A stretch of 7,370 bases of DNA from the NCBI GenBank assembly GCA_947624695.1, contig CANQLN010000050.1:1-7370 (forward strand), in the 5' to 3' direction. The position numbers and the translations under genes were made by a program. This document shows, piece after piece, positions 1 through 5,992 of this stretch; position 1 is the first letter of the stretch, and each line of letters starts with the position of its first letter. This DNA comes from an uncultured Bacilli bacterium. GTDB taxonomy: Bacteria > Bacillota_I > Bacilli_A > RF39 > UBA660. The notes under the pieces are model-generated. The model worked only from the letters and a program-made list of their open reading frames with translations, ran no database searches and had not been told where the DNA came from.

Positions 1-110
1 GTGCTAATACGCAAATCAATGTTGCTAAAGCTACTCTACTAGGCTTACAAGCCCAAAGAAGTCCTGAACACATTGCAGAATTACGTGGCAAAAAAGTGGA
101 GGAATTATAA
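1..110 (+). CDS. rpsE: 30S ribosomal protein S5, C-terminal end (partial)
   Basis: Only the last 35 whole codons are present; the gene begins before the window. The frame ending in TAA at 108-110 reads ANTQINVAKATLLGLQ, then SPEHIAELRGKKVEEL. This matches the S5 C-terminus, where NV.KAT..GL is followed by SPE....LRGK.VEE. S5 is a 30S protein near the decoding site that contributes to translational fidelity and mRNA unwinding. The Shine-Dalgarno GGAGG (98-102) of the next gene lies inside its last codons. The next gene is rplO, so the usual rpmD (L30) is absent. Identification is firm because tail sequence and gene order agree. Confidence 0.95.
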   Translation, partial: ANTQINVAKATLLGLQAQRSPEHIAELRGKKVEEL

Positions 111-112
111 TT

Positions 113-556
113 ATGAGACTAGAAAATTTACCAAAATCAAAAGAAACAAAAGGAATAAAAAGAGTAGGTAGAGGACCAGGAAGTGGAATGGGTAAAACTT
201 CAACTCGTGGTGAAAAAGGTCAAAAAGCTAGAAGTGGTGCTAGTATTCCGGCATGGTTCCAAGGTGGACAATCTCCATTATATAGAAGAATTCCCAAAAG
301 AGGATTTAATAACAAAAGATTTGAAACTGTTTATGCAACAATTAATCTTAGTGAGTTAAATAAATTCTTTAAAGATGGGGATGTTGTTACTCCAGAAATT
401 TTAAAGGAAAGAGGAATTATTAAAAAACCTTTAGCAGGTATTAAAGTACTTGGTACAGGTAATTTAGAGCATAAATTAACAATTAAAGCTCATCGTTTTT
501 CAAGTAAGGCTGTAACTAAAATAGAAGAAGCCGGTGGCAAAGCTGAGGTGATCTAG
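113..556 (+). CDS. rplO: 50S ribosomal protein L15
   Basis: A 147-residue L15, the normal family length. L15 is a late-assembly 50S protein that binds 23S rRNA. The basic, glycine-rich N-terminal extension is clear (KRVGRGPGSGMGKTSTRGEKGQKARSG at residues 17-42), followed by the conserved FQGGQSPLYRRIPKRGF (49-65) and the C-terminal globular part ending in VTKIEEAGGKAEVI. The ATG at 113 is served by GGAGG at 98-102 within rpsE, about 10 nt upstream, with only 2 nt between the rpsE stop and this start. Its last codons carry the SD of secY (GAGGTGAT, 545-552), and secY begins on the base after its TAG, so the two are probably translationally coupled. Confidence 0.98.
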   Translation: MRLENLPKSKETKGIKRVGRGPGSGMGKTSTRGEKGQKARSGASIPAWFQGGQSPLYRRIPKRGFNNKRFETVYATINLSELNKFFKDGDVVTPEILKERGIIKKPLAGIKVLGTGNLEHKLTIKAHRFSSKAVTKIEEAGGKAEVI

Positions 557-1819
557 ATGTTTAGTGGGTTTACTGGATTATTTAGTAAATCAAATAAAGA
601 TGTTAGAAAGAGAATCTACTTCACTCTTGCTTGTTTAGGAATATTTTGCTTAGGAACAACCATTACTATTCCTTGGGCTTCAAGGATCTATCAAGACTTA
701 GGTTTCCTAGAAATATTTAACTTAATGAGTGGTGGTGGACTTCAAAACTTCTCCATCTTTGCTTTAGGAGTTTCTCCTTATATCACAGCGTCTATTATTA
801 CGCAATTATTACAAATGGACATTATTCCTTATTTTAGTGAATTAAAGGATGAAGGATATACAGGAAGACAAAAGATGAATAAAATTACGAGATATTTATC
901 TATTATATTAGCATTTATTCAAGCTTATGCTTTATGTATTTTCTACATGAATGGTATGAGTACTTTAGATATGATTAAGTCAGCTTTAGTTATGACAGCT
1001 GGTACAGCTTTCTGTCTATGGTTAGGTGATGAAATTACTAAAAAAGGAATTGGTAATGGTTCATCAATGATCATTATGGCGGGGATTATTCAAAGTATGC
1101 CAAGAATCTTTGTAGGAGCTTATAATGCTTTCATCAATGGTTCATATCAACTAGGATTAGGAATTGTTCTATTTATAATATTTATTTTAGTTTATTTATT
1201 AGTATTAGTAGGAATTATTTATACGCAACTTGCCGAAAGAAGAATTCCTATTCAATATTCAAACCGGACAACAAGTGCTTATGGTGCCCAACAAAGTTAT
1301 TTACCAATAAAGATTAATGCAGCAGGAGTTATTCCCGTAATATTTGCGCAAATATTGCTAACAATACCTTCTACTATTGCAGCATTATTCAAAAATGAAG
1401 CGGTTATTAATTTTATTAATAAATATATTGTTTATACATCTAATACCGGTTTGATACTTTATATAATATTAATTATGTTCTTCGGATATTTTTATACATT
1501 TATGATAATGAATCCGGATGAAATGAGTAAGAACTTAAATGAAAGAGGAGGATATATTCCCGGAATTAGACCTGGGGAAGATACTTCTAAATATATCTCT
1601 TCATCAATAAGCAAACTTACTATTGTCGGAAGTTTATTCTTAACTATTATTGCTATTTTACCAGTATTAATTAGTAAATTTACGAATTTACCAAGTACAG
1701 TTACTATTGGTGGTACCGGATTATTAATTGTTGTTGGTGTTGCTATTGAAACTTATAAACAAATGGAAAGTAGCTTAATGGCTAGAAGTTATAAAGAAAA
1801 AAGAAGAAGGTTAAGATAA
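557..1819 (+). CDS. secY: Sec translocon subunit SecY
   Basis: A 420-residue polytopic membrane protein, the channel-forming subunit of SecYEG, which moves unfolded preproteins across or into the cytoplasmic membrane with SecA or the ribosome. Family marks in order: first membrane segment about 18-40; plug region LMSGGGLQNFSIFALG (56-71); GVSPYITASIITQLLQM (71-87) of TM2; KKGIGNGSS (162-170) before TM4; the SecA/ribosome-contacting cytoplasmic loop LAERRIPIQYSNR (225-237); LPIKINAAGVIPVIFA (249-264) in TM7; loop GGYIPGIRPGEDT (331-343); and the last TM GTGLLIVVGVAIETYKQMESS with a basic KEKRRRLR tail. The ten-TM layout is complete. Start ATG abuts the rplO stop and has GAGGTGAT 4 nt upstream. 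The SecY-Adk-Map order is the standard Firmicutes arrangement. Confidence 0.98.
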   Translation: MFSGFTGLFSKSNKDVRKRIYFTLACLGIFCLGTTITIPWASRIYQDLGFLEIFNLMSGGGLQNFSIFALGVSPYITASIITQLLQMDIIPYFSELKDEGYTGRQKMNKITRYLSIILAFIQAYALCIFYMNGMSTLDMIKSALVMTAGTAFCLWLGDEITKKGIGNGSSMIIMAGIIQSMPRIFVGAYNAFINGSYQLGLGIVLFIIFILVYLLVLVGIIYTQLAERRIPIQYSNRTTSAYGAQQSYLPIKINAAGVIPVIFAQILLTIPSTIAALFKNEAVINFINKYIVYTSNTGLILYIILIMFFGYFYTFMIMNPDEMSKNLNERGGYIPGIRPGEDTSKYISSSISKLTIVGSLFLTIIAILPVLISKFTNLPSTVTIGGTGLLIVVGVAIETYKQMESSLMARSYKEKRRRLR

Positions 1820-1821
1820 AG

Positions 1822-2463
1822 ATGAAAAGTGTGATTTTTATTGCTCCTTCCGCTGCTGGTAAAGGAACCCATAGTAAGAGATTAGAAAGTCTCGGTTACA
1901 TGCATATTTCCACAGGAGATATGTTAAGAGAAGAGATTAGTAAAAATACTCCAATGGGTAAGGAAATTGAGAATATTATTAGTAAAGGTAATTTAGTTAG
2001 TGATGAACTAGTTCATAGCCTAATTAAAAATTGTCTTGTTAATATTTCCTCACCATTTATTTTAGATGGTTATCCAAGAACCTTAAAACAAGCGGAAATG
2101 TTAGATAATTTATTTCAAGAATTAAAGATAACTAATTATGAGGTTATCTACTTAGAAGTAAGTTTAGAGGAAGCAATGAAAAGAGCACTTGGTCGTCTAA
2201 GTTGTTCTTGTGGGGAAACTTATAACATTTATGATGAAAAATTTAAACCTCAAAAAGAGGGAATTTGTGATAAATGTGGAAGAGTGTTAGTTAAAAGAAG
2301 TGATGATAATGAAGAATCTTTCAAAGTTAGATTTGAATCTTTTATTACTAATACCAAACCCATTAAAGAATATTATGAAAGAAAAAATAAATTACATTGC
2401 ATTGATACAATGCAAGAAAATGAAAAGATTACAGAAAGAATTAAGGAAATTTTAAATGATTAG
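1822..2463 (+). CDS. adk: Adenylate kinase with divergent P-loop
   Basis: A 213-residue long-form adenylate kinase (ATP + AMP to 2 ADP), cytoplasmic. Visible family marks: P-loop region at 8-16, AMP-site STGDMLREEI (30-39), DGYPRT (82-87), LID arginine after GR at 124-125, LID Cys cluster (C128, C130, C149, C152), RSDDNEE (159-165) and R170. Two oddities. The P-loop reads APSAAGKGT instead of the usual GPPGAGKGT, so the first Walker A glycine is Ala and a second Gly is also Ala, although GKGT is intact. The zinc-type LID begins C-x-C rather than the usual C-x2-C, one residue shorter. Both are seen directly; their effect is unknown. The start lies 2 nt after the secY stop with AGAAGG in the secY tail as a modest SD. 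The end overlaps map by 8 nt. Confidence 0.95.
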   Translation: MKSVIFIAPSAAGKGTHSKRLESLGYMHISTGDMLREEISKNTPMGKEIENIISKGNLVSDELVHSLIKNCLVNISSPFILDGYPRTLKQAEMLDNLFQELKITNYEVIYLEVSLEEAMKRALGRLSCSCGETYNIYDEKFKPQKEGICDKCGRVLVKRSDDNEESFKVRFESFITNTKPIKEYYERKNKLHCIDTMQENEKITERIKEILND

Positions 2464-3199
2464 TATAAAAAGCGAAAGAGAAATTGAATTAATGAAACAT
2501 GCTGGGCATATCAATTATTTAACGCATCAAGAGGTTGCAAAAAATATTAAGCCAGGAATTAGCACTAAAGCTTTAAATGATATTGCTCATAAGTTTATTA
2601 TTAAAAATGATTGTGAACCTTCATTCTTAGGATTTGAAGGTTACCCAGCAAGTATCTGTATCTCCATCAATGACGAAGTTGTCCATGGTATTCCTTCTAA
2701 AAGAAAAATAAAAGAAGGAGACGTGGTTTCCGTCGACATTGGTGTTTCATATAAAGGATATCATTCTGATTCAGCCAATACGTATATTGTTGGACATGCT
2801 TCGAAAGAAGTCGAAGATTTAGTTGAAAATACTAAGAAATCTTTATACGAGGGGTTGAGTGTTATCAAAGATGGTGTTAAAATAAGCGCCATTGGAAGCA
2901 AAATTGAAACTTTTGCAAAGAAAAATAATTTAGGAGTTGTAAGAGAACTTGTGGGACATGGGGTTGGTACCAGTGTTCATGAAGATCCAGATGTTCCTAA
3001 TTATTATACTAGTGATCCAACTAGATTAAAGAGAGGTATGGTAATTGCTGTTGAACCAATGCTTAACTTGGGTAGGGAAGATATATATATGGAAGATGAT
3101 GATTGGACAATTAAAACCGATGATGGCCTTCCAAGTGCCCACTTTGAACATACAGTATTAGTTACCAAAGATGGATTTGTTATATTAACAGGAGAGTGA
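2456..3199 (+). CDS. map: Type I methionine aminopeptidase
   Basis: A 247-residue MetAP, which removes N-terminal Met from nascent proteins with small second residues. The five metal ligands of the pita-bread fold are all present: D94 (SVDIGV), D105 (HSDSANTY), H168 (LVGHGVG), E200 (AVEPML) and E231 (HFEHTV). The substrate-contacting histidines H77 (VVHGIP) and H175 (SVHEDP) are also present. The length fits the short type Ia class without an N-terminal extension. The start ATG is inside adk (8-nt overlap), indicating coupled translation. It ends with TGA, which supports the standard bacterial code here, because reading through as Trp would run into the infA region out of frame. Confidence 0.98.
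   Translation: MISIKSEREIELMKHAGHINYLTHQEVAKNIKPGISTKALNDIAHKFIIKNDCEPSFLGFEGYPASICISINDEVVHGIPSKRKIKEGDVVSVDIGVSYKGYHSDSANTYIVGHASKEVEDLVENTKKSLYEGLSVIKDGVKISAIGSKIETFAKKNNLGVVRELVGHGVGTSVHEDPDVPNYYTSDPTRLKRGMVIAVEPMLNLGREDIYMEDDDWTIKTDDGLPSAHFEHTVLVTKDGFVILTGE
3190..3194 (+). promoter_or_regulatory. Shine-Dalgarno that decides the infA start
   Basis: AGGAG within the last codons of map. It is only 1 nt from the GTG at 3196, too close for initiation, but about 10 nt from the TTG at 3205. This spacing is why the TTG start is preferred for infA. Confidence 0.6.
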
Positions 3200-3204
3200 G
3201 AGAA

Positions 3205-3447
3205 TTGGCAGAATCCAAAAATAAAGAGCAAAAAAAGAATGATAAAATTGAAGTAGAAGGCAAGGTCATTGAAGTATTAAAAGGTTCTGATTATTTAGTG
3301 GAACTAGCTAATGGCCATACTGTAAAAGCCTACGTTTCTGGTAAAATGCGCATTAACATGATACGTATTCTACCAGGTGATACCGTTACAGTACAATTAT
3401 CGCCTTATGATTTAACACGTGGGATTATAACATGGAATAGAAGATAG
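3205..3447 (+). CDS. infA: Translation initiation factor IF-1
   Basis: An 80-residue IF-1, an S1-like OB-fold protein that occupies the ribosomal A site during 30S initiation. The core is unmistakable: IEVEGKVIEVL, LANGHTVKAYVSGKMR, IRILPGDTVTVQLSPYDLTRGIITWNRR. I chose the TTG at 3205 because it gives the usual Met-Ala N-terminus (MAESKNKEQKK) and is well placed after AGGAG at 3190-3194. A GTG at 3196 in the same frame would add three residues and overlap the map stop as GTGA, but the SD would then be almost on top of the start. Even from the TTG the protein carries about eight extra Lys/Glu-rich residues compared with the typical 72-residue IF-1. The frame and product are certain; the exact start is not. 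Confidence 0.95.
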   Translation: MAESKNKEQKKNDKIEVEGKVIEVLKGSDYLVELANGHTVKAYVSGKMRINMIRILPGDTVTVQLSPYDLTRGIITWNRR

Positions 3448-3458
3448 GAGAGTTATTT

Positions 3459-3572
3459 ATGAAAGTTAGACCATCAGTAAAGAAAATTTGTAAAAAATGT
3501 AAAATTATTAGAAGAAATGGAAAAGTTATGGTTATTTGTGATAACCCTAAACATAAACAAGTACAAGGTTAG
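3459..3572 (+). CDS. rpmJ: 50S ribosomal protein L36
   Basis: A 37-residue gene reading MKVRPSVKKICKKCKIIRR, then NGKVMVICDNPKHKQVQG. This is the complete L36 with the zinc-ribbon ligands C11, C14, C27 and H32, i.e. the zinc-binding (C+) form. L36 is a small 50S protein that binds 23S rRNA late in assembly. The SD AGGAG (3446-3450) overlaps the infA TAG stop and is 8 nt from this ATG. Its own TAG overlaps the AGGAGG of rpsM. The position between infA and rpsM is the standard one. Confidence 0.98.
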   Translation: MKVRPSVKKICKKCKIIRRNGKVMVICDNPKHKQVQG

Positions 3573-3582
3573 GAGGATTTAG

Positions 3583-3957
3583 ATGGCAAGAATTAAAAAT
3601 ATCGATTTACCAAACGAAAAACATACTTGCATTGGACTTACCGCTATTTATGGTATAGGTCGTCCACTTGCAAAAACTATTTGTAAAGATGCAAAAGTCG
3701 ATCCAGAAAAGAAAATTAAAGATTTAACTGATGATGAAATTAATAATTTACGTAAAGAAGTAGATAAATATGTTGTTGAAGGTGATTTACGTAGAGATGT
3801 TCAAATGAACATTAAAAATAAAATGGAAATTAATTGTTATGAAGGAATTAGACATAAAAAAGGTTTACCTGTAAGAGGTCAAAGAACTAGTCGTAATGCG
3901 AGAACTCGTAAAGGTAAAGGTAAAGTTGTGGCTAATAAGAAAAAGGTTGGAAAGTAG
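3583..3957 (+). CDS. rpsM: 30S ribosomal protein S13
   Basis: A 124-residue S13, normal length. S13 sits in the head of the 30S subunit, contacts the P-site tRNA and forms intersubunit bridges with the 50S. Conserved stretches: MARIKNIDLPNEKHTCIGLTAIYGIG (1-26), the VEGDLRRDVQMNIK region, GIRHKKGLPVRGQRTSRNARTRKGKGK, and the lysine-rich tail VANKKKVGK. A very strong SD, AGGAGG (3571-3576), overlaps the rpmJ stop codon. It is the first gene of the classical alpha operon unit (rpsM, rpsK, rpoA, rplQ); rpsD, which E. coli carries here, is absent as is usual in Firmicutes. Confidence 0.98.
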   Translation: MARIKNIDLPNEKHTCIGLTAIYGIGRPLAKTICKDAKVDPEKKIKDLTDDEINNLRKEVDKYVVEGDLRRDVQMNIKNKMEINCYEGIRHKKGLPVRGQRTSRNARTRKGKGKVVANKKKVGK

Positions 3958-3967
3958 AGGTTAACTT

Positions 3968-4351
3968 ATGGCATATAATAGAAGAAAAAGAAAAGTTAAA
4001 AAGAATATTCCAGAAGCTATTGCCCATATTCAAGCAACTTATAATAACACCATTGTTACTATTTCTGATAAAGATGGAAATGCTATTAGTTGGTCAAGTG
4101 CTGGAAGAATAGGTTATTTAGGAAGTAAAAAGAAAACTCCTTATGCTGCTGGACTTACTGCTGAAGCTGCTGCAGCCGCTGCCATTGAACAAGGGGTTCA
4201 AAAAGTAGAAGTACATGTTAAGGGACTAGCACCAGGAAGAGAAAACGCAATCAGATCTTTACAAAGTGCCGGACTAGAAGTTACAAGTATAATTGATGAA
4301 ACTCCAGTTCCTCACAATGGTTGTCGTCCACCAAAAAGACCAAGAAATTAA
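3968..4351 (+). CDS. rpsK: 30S ribosomal protein S11
   Basis: A 127-residue S11, which lines the platform of the 30S subunit near the mRNA exit in the E-site region. Diagnostic stretches: AHIQATYNNTIVTISDKDGNAISWSSAG (19-46), TPYAAGLTAEAAAAAAIEQGVQKVEVHVKG, and the near-invariant C-terminus VPHNGCRPPKRPRN. The rRNA-binding loop reads KGLAPGRENAIR where many bacteria have KGPGPGREAAIR, a mild lineage variation. SD AGAGG (3956-3960) overlaps the rpsM stop and lies 7 nt from the start. A 24-nt gap separates it from rpoA. Confidence 0.98.
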   Translation: MAYNRRKRKVKKNIPEAIAHIQATYNNTIVTISDKDGNAISWSSAGRIGYLGSKKKTPYAAGLTAEAAAAAAIEQGVQKVEVHVKGLAPGRENAIRSLQSAGLEVTSIIDETPVPHNGCRPPKRPRN

Positions 4352-4375
4352 AAATAGAAAGGGAATTATTGTATT

Positions 4376-5323
4376 ATGATGATAAAATTTGAAAAACCAG
4401 AATACAAAATTACTGAATATCAAGAAAACAATTTTTATGGAAAATTTGAAATTGATCCATTAGAAAGAGGATTTGGTACCACTTTAGGAAATGCTTTAAG
4501 AAGAGTACTTTTATCAAGCCTTCCTGGTAGTGCTGTTACCAGTATTAAAATTGATGGCGTTTTACATGAATTCCAAAAAATTGAAGGGGTTGTTGAAGAC
4601 GTTACCTCAATCGTTTTAGCAATTAAGAACTTAGTTGTTAAAAACCATTCTGATGAACCTAAAACTTTAAGACTTAGTGCTTCAAGTGAAGGACCTGTTA
4701 CGGCTTCCATGATTGAAAAAGATGCCGAAGTAGAAGTTATTAATGGTGATTTAGTCATTTGTAATCTTGTTAGTGGTGGTAAAATCAATATGGAAATGAC
4801 TGTAGAAAATGGTCGGGGCTATGTTGAAGCTAAAGAAAATAAGAAAAGATTAGAAGATGCTTCAGTAGGAACTATTGCTATTGACTCATCTTATTCACCA
4901 ATCGAACTTGTTAAGTATGAAGTTGTTGATACTCGGGTTGGTCAAAATGAAAATTATGATAAATTAATTATGGAAGTATCTACTAATGGTAGTATGTCTC
5001 CTGAAGAAGCGCTAGCCTTAGCGGCTAAAATATTAGTAGAACATTTCAACATTATTGCTGATTTAAATTCTATTAGTGATTTCTCAGGATTAATGCAAGA
5101 GAAGAAAGTAGATACAATTACGAAGACACTAGAAACACCAATCGAAGAAGTTGAATTTAGTGTTAGAGCATATAATTGCTTAAAAAGAGCTGGTATTCAT
5201 ACCGTTCAAGATTTAGTTGATAAAAGAGAAATAGAAGTTACGAAGATTAGAAACTTAGGAAAGAAGAGTCTAAAAGAAGTTCTTGATAAAGTTGCTGATT
5301 TAGGACTTACATTTAAGGAGTAA
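4376..5323 (+). CDS. rpoA: DNA-directed RNA polymerase subunit alpha
   Basis: A 315-residue alpha subunit, almost exactly the Bacillus length. The N-terminal domain (about 1-230) dimerises and scaffolds beta and beta': FGKF-like YGKFEIDPLERGFGTTLGNALRRVLLSSLPG (21-51), EGVVEDVTSIVLAIK and DTRVGQNENYDKL. A linker (about 235-253) leads to the C-terminal domain, which binds UP elements and activators. Its DNA-contact residues are in place in SVRAYNCLK (R264, N267, C268, K270) and RNLGKKSLKEV (G295, K297, S298). Two adjacent ATG codons (4376, 4379) could start it. A GAAAGGG-type SD at about 4357-4363 suits either, and the family usually begins with a single Met-Ile, so 4379 is possible. Confidence 0.98.
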   Translation: MMIKFEKPEYKITEYQENNFYGKFEIDPLERGFGTTLGNALRRVLLSSLPGSAVTSIKIDGVLHEFQKIEGVVEDVTSIVLAIKNLVVKNHSDEPKTLRLSASSEGPVTASMIEKDAEVEVINGDLVICNLVSGGKINMEMTVENGRGYVEAKENKKRLEDASVGTIAIDSSYSPIELVKYEVVDTRVGQNENYDKLIMEVSTNGSMSPEEALALAAKILVEHFNIIADLNSISDFSGLMQEKKVDTITKTLETPIEEVEFSVRAYNCLKRAGIHTVQDLVDKREIEVTKIRNLGKKSLKEVLDKVADLGLTFKE

Positions 5324-5328
5324 TAACT

Positions 5329-5667
5329 ATGTATAGAAAATTAGGAAGAGAAACAAGAATAAGAAGAAGCATTTTAGCAGGACTTACTAAAGATGTTATT
5401 ATGCATGAATCTATCGTAACAACTGAAGCAAGAGCTAAAGAAGTTCGTAAATTTGTTGATAAAATGATTACTTATGGTAAAAGAGGTACTTTAGTATCTC
5501 GTCGTAAAGCATTAGCTTTCTTACATAATGATAATGAAGTAGTTAGCAAAGTATTTAATGAACTTGCTCCAAAATATCAAGATCGTAATGGTGGTTATAC
5601 AAGAATTATTAAAATTAATGAACGCCGTGGCGATGATGCTTTAGAAGTTAGATTAGAATTAGTTTAA
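5329..5667 (+). CDS. rplQ: 50S ribosomal protein L17
   Basis: A 112-residue L17, located near the polypeptide exit tunnel of the 50S subunit. Family marks: YRKLGRETRIRRSILAGLTKDVI (2-24), ESIVTTEARAKEVRKFVDKMITYGKRG (27-53), SRRKALAFLHN, and the end GGYTRIIKINERRGDDALEVRLELV. AAGGAG (5314-5319), inside the end of rpoA, is its SD; the gap to rpoA is 5 nt. It is the last gene of the operon: a terminator begins at its stop codon, and the ECF transporter genes (ecfA1, ecfA2, ecfT) that commonly follow rplQ in Firmicutes are not here. Confidence 0.98.
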   Translation: MYRKLGRETRIRRSILAGLTKDVIMHESIVTTEARAKEVRKFVDKMITYGKRGTLVSRRKALAFLHNDNEVVSKVFNELAPKYQDRNGGYTRIIKINERRGDDALEVRLELV

Positions 5668-5703
5668 AAAAATTACTACTAGCAAAATGTTAGTAGTTTT
5701 TTT
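5666..5703. terminator. Bidirectional rho-independent terminator
   Basis: Stem ACTACTA (5675-5681) pairs exactly with TAGTAGT (5691-5697). It is extended by a G-T and a C-G pair (5682/5690, 5683/5689) around a 5-nt AAAAT loop. On the + strand it runs into seven Ts (5697-5703) and ends the ribosomal operon right after rplQ. On the - strand the A-run at 5666-5672 becomes seven Ts two bases past the stem, so it can also end transcription of the convergent regulator gene. The stem is AT-rich, so termination may be moderate rather than tight. Confidence 0.85.
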
Positions 5704-5707
5704 GTGC

Positions 5708-5923
5708 TTATTTTTTAGACTCAATAATTATATTTAAATTTTCTTTTTTAGCAATTTCTAATAATAATTCAAAATCAAAATTTCTTTGTCCATATTCATA
5801 ATATTGAATAGCGGTTTTAGTTCGGTTAATACTTTCTCCAAAGTCTTTTTGGGTTTTACCAGTATATTCTCTAATCATTTTAAAAACTTCATTTGCTTTA
5901 TAGTTATTTGCTACTATTTTCAA
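5708..5923 (-). CDS. Small XRE-family helix-turn-helix regulator
   Basis: A 71-residue single-domain DNA-binding protein. From about residue 14 it reads as a Cro/C1-type HTH: FKMIREYTGKTQKDFGESI, then NRTKTAIQYYEYGQRNFDFELLLEIAKKENL. The helix-turn-helix is about residues 24-42 (TQKDFGESI, turn NR, recognition helix TKTAIQYYEYG), followed by the usual L..IAK helices. No effector, metal or membrane domain is seen. The TTG at 5923 is chosen because AGGTGA (5934-5929 on this strand) precedes it by 5 nt; a TTG at 5950 and an internal ATG at 5878 have no such signal. It converges on rplQ and faces the surface protein gene, with twin operator-like dyads between them. That layout suggests it represses the neighbour and itself. 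The function is inferred from the fold and position; no gene name is justified. Confidence 0.85.
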   Translation of the reverse strand: MKIVANNYKANEVFKMIREYTGKTQKDFGESINRTKTAIQYYEYGQRNFDFELLLEIAKKENLNIIIESKK

Positions 5924-5928
5924 ATTAA

Positions 5929-5934
5929 TCACCT
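5929..5934 (-). promoter_or_regulatory. Shine-Dalgarno deciding the regulator start
   Basis: On the - strand this reads AGGTGA, 5 nt ahead of TTG at 5923. No comparable site precedes the other in-frame starts of the regulator gene. Confidence 0.75.
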
Positions 5935-5935
5935 C

Positions 5936-5964
5936 TTGACAAGCATACAATATGTTGGTATTAT
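5936..5964 (+). promoter_or_regulatory. Strong extended -10 promoter for the surface protein gene
   Basis: TTGACA (5936-5941, perfect -35), a 17-bp spacer, and TATTAT (5959-5964, one mismatch to the -10 consensus) preceded by TG-N (5956-5958), an extended -10. This is a near-ideal sigma-A promoter firing rightwards. The predicted start is near 5971, giving a leader of about 98 nt before the ATG at 6069. The spacer is almost entirely filled by an operator-like dyad, so a bound repressor would exclude RNA polymerase. Confidence 0.8.
5944..5958. promoter_or_regulatory. Operator-like dyad O2 (imperfect)
   Basis: CATACAATATGTTGG. It matches the reverse complement of the perfect dyad at 5978-5992 at 13 of 15 positions. 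It lies between the -35 and -10 of the rightward promoter. The ACAA core is the kind of half-site bound by Cro/C1-type regulators, so the adjacent HTH protein is the natural candidate; binding is inferred. Confidence 0.6.
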
Positions 5965-5977
5965 TTTATTGAAAATA
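5947..5977 (-). promoter_or_regulatory. Possible promoter(s) of the regulator gene
   Basis: Two weak options on the - strand. One is TTTTCA (5975-5970), 17 bp, TATTGT (5952-5947), four of six matches in each box, giving a leader of about 17 nt. The other is an extended -10 TGG-TATTTT (5980-5972), a mirror image of the rightward promoter made by the inverted repeat but without a good -35. Either would overlap the rightward promoter and the operator dyads, so the two genes would compete for polymerase and share control. The choice between them cannot be made by eye. Confidence 0.35.
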
Positions 5978-5989
5978 CCAACATATTGT
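5947..5989. repeat. Perfect 16-bp inverted repeat, 11-bp spacer
   Basis: Left arm ACAATATGTTGGTATT (5947-5962) is the exact reverse complement of the right arm (5974-5989). The 11-bp spacer is 5963-5973. It has no following T-run, so it is not a terminator. It overlaps the -10 box and the predicted transcription start. It contains most of both operator-like dyads in opposite orientation. Confidence 0.95.
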
Positions 5990-5992
5990 TGG
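5978..5992. promoter_or_regulatory. Operator-like dyad O1 (perfect)
   Basis: CCAACA-TAT-TGTTGG is a perfect 6-bp dyad around a 3-bp centre. It lies at about +8 to +22 of the predicted rightward transcript. Its centre is 34 bp from that of O2, about three helical turns. It is a likely binding site for a dimeric HTH repressor; binding is inferred. Confidence 0.65.

Noticed and set aside
3190..3210. TGA at the end of map read as tryptophan (mycoplasma code 4)
   Set aside because: The MetAP is complete at this point, read-through would give nonsense out of frame with infA, and tryptophans elsewhere are TGG.
3004..3231. A - strand open frame over the end of map
   Set aside because: Antisense to map codons that encode catalytic residues; no start signal.
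4435..4788. A - strand open frame within rpoA
   Set aside because: Antisense to conserved alpha-NTD sequence; no start signal.
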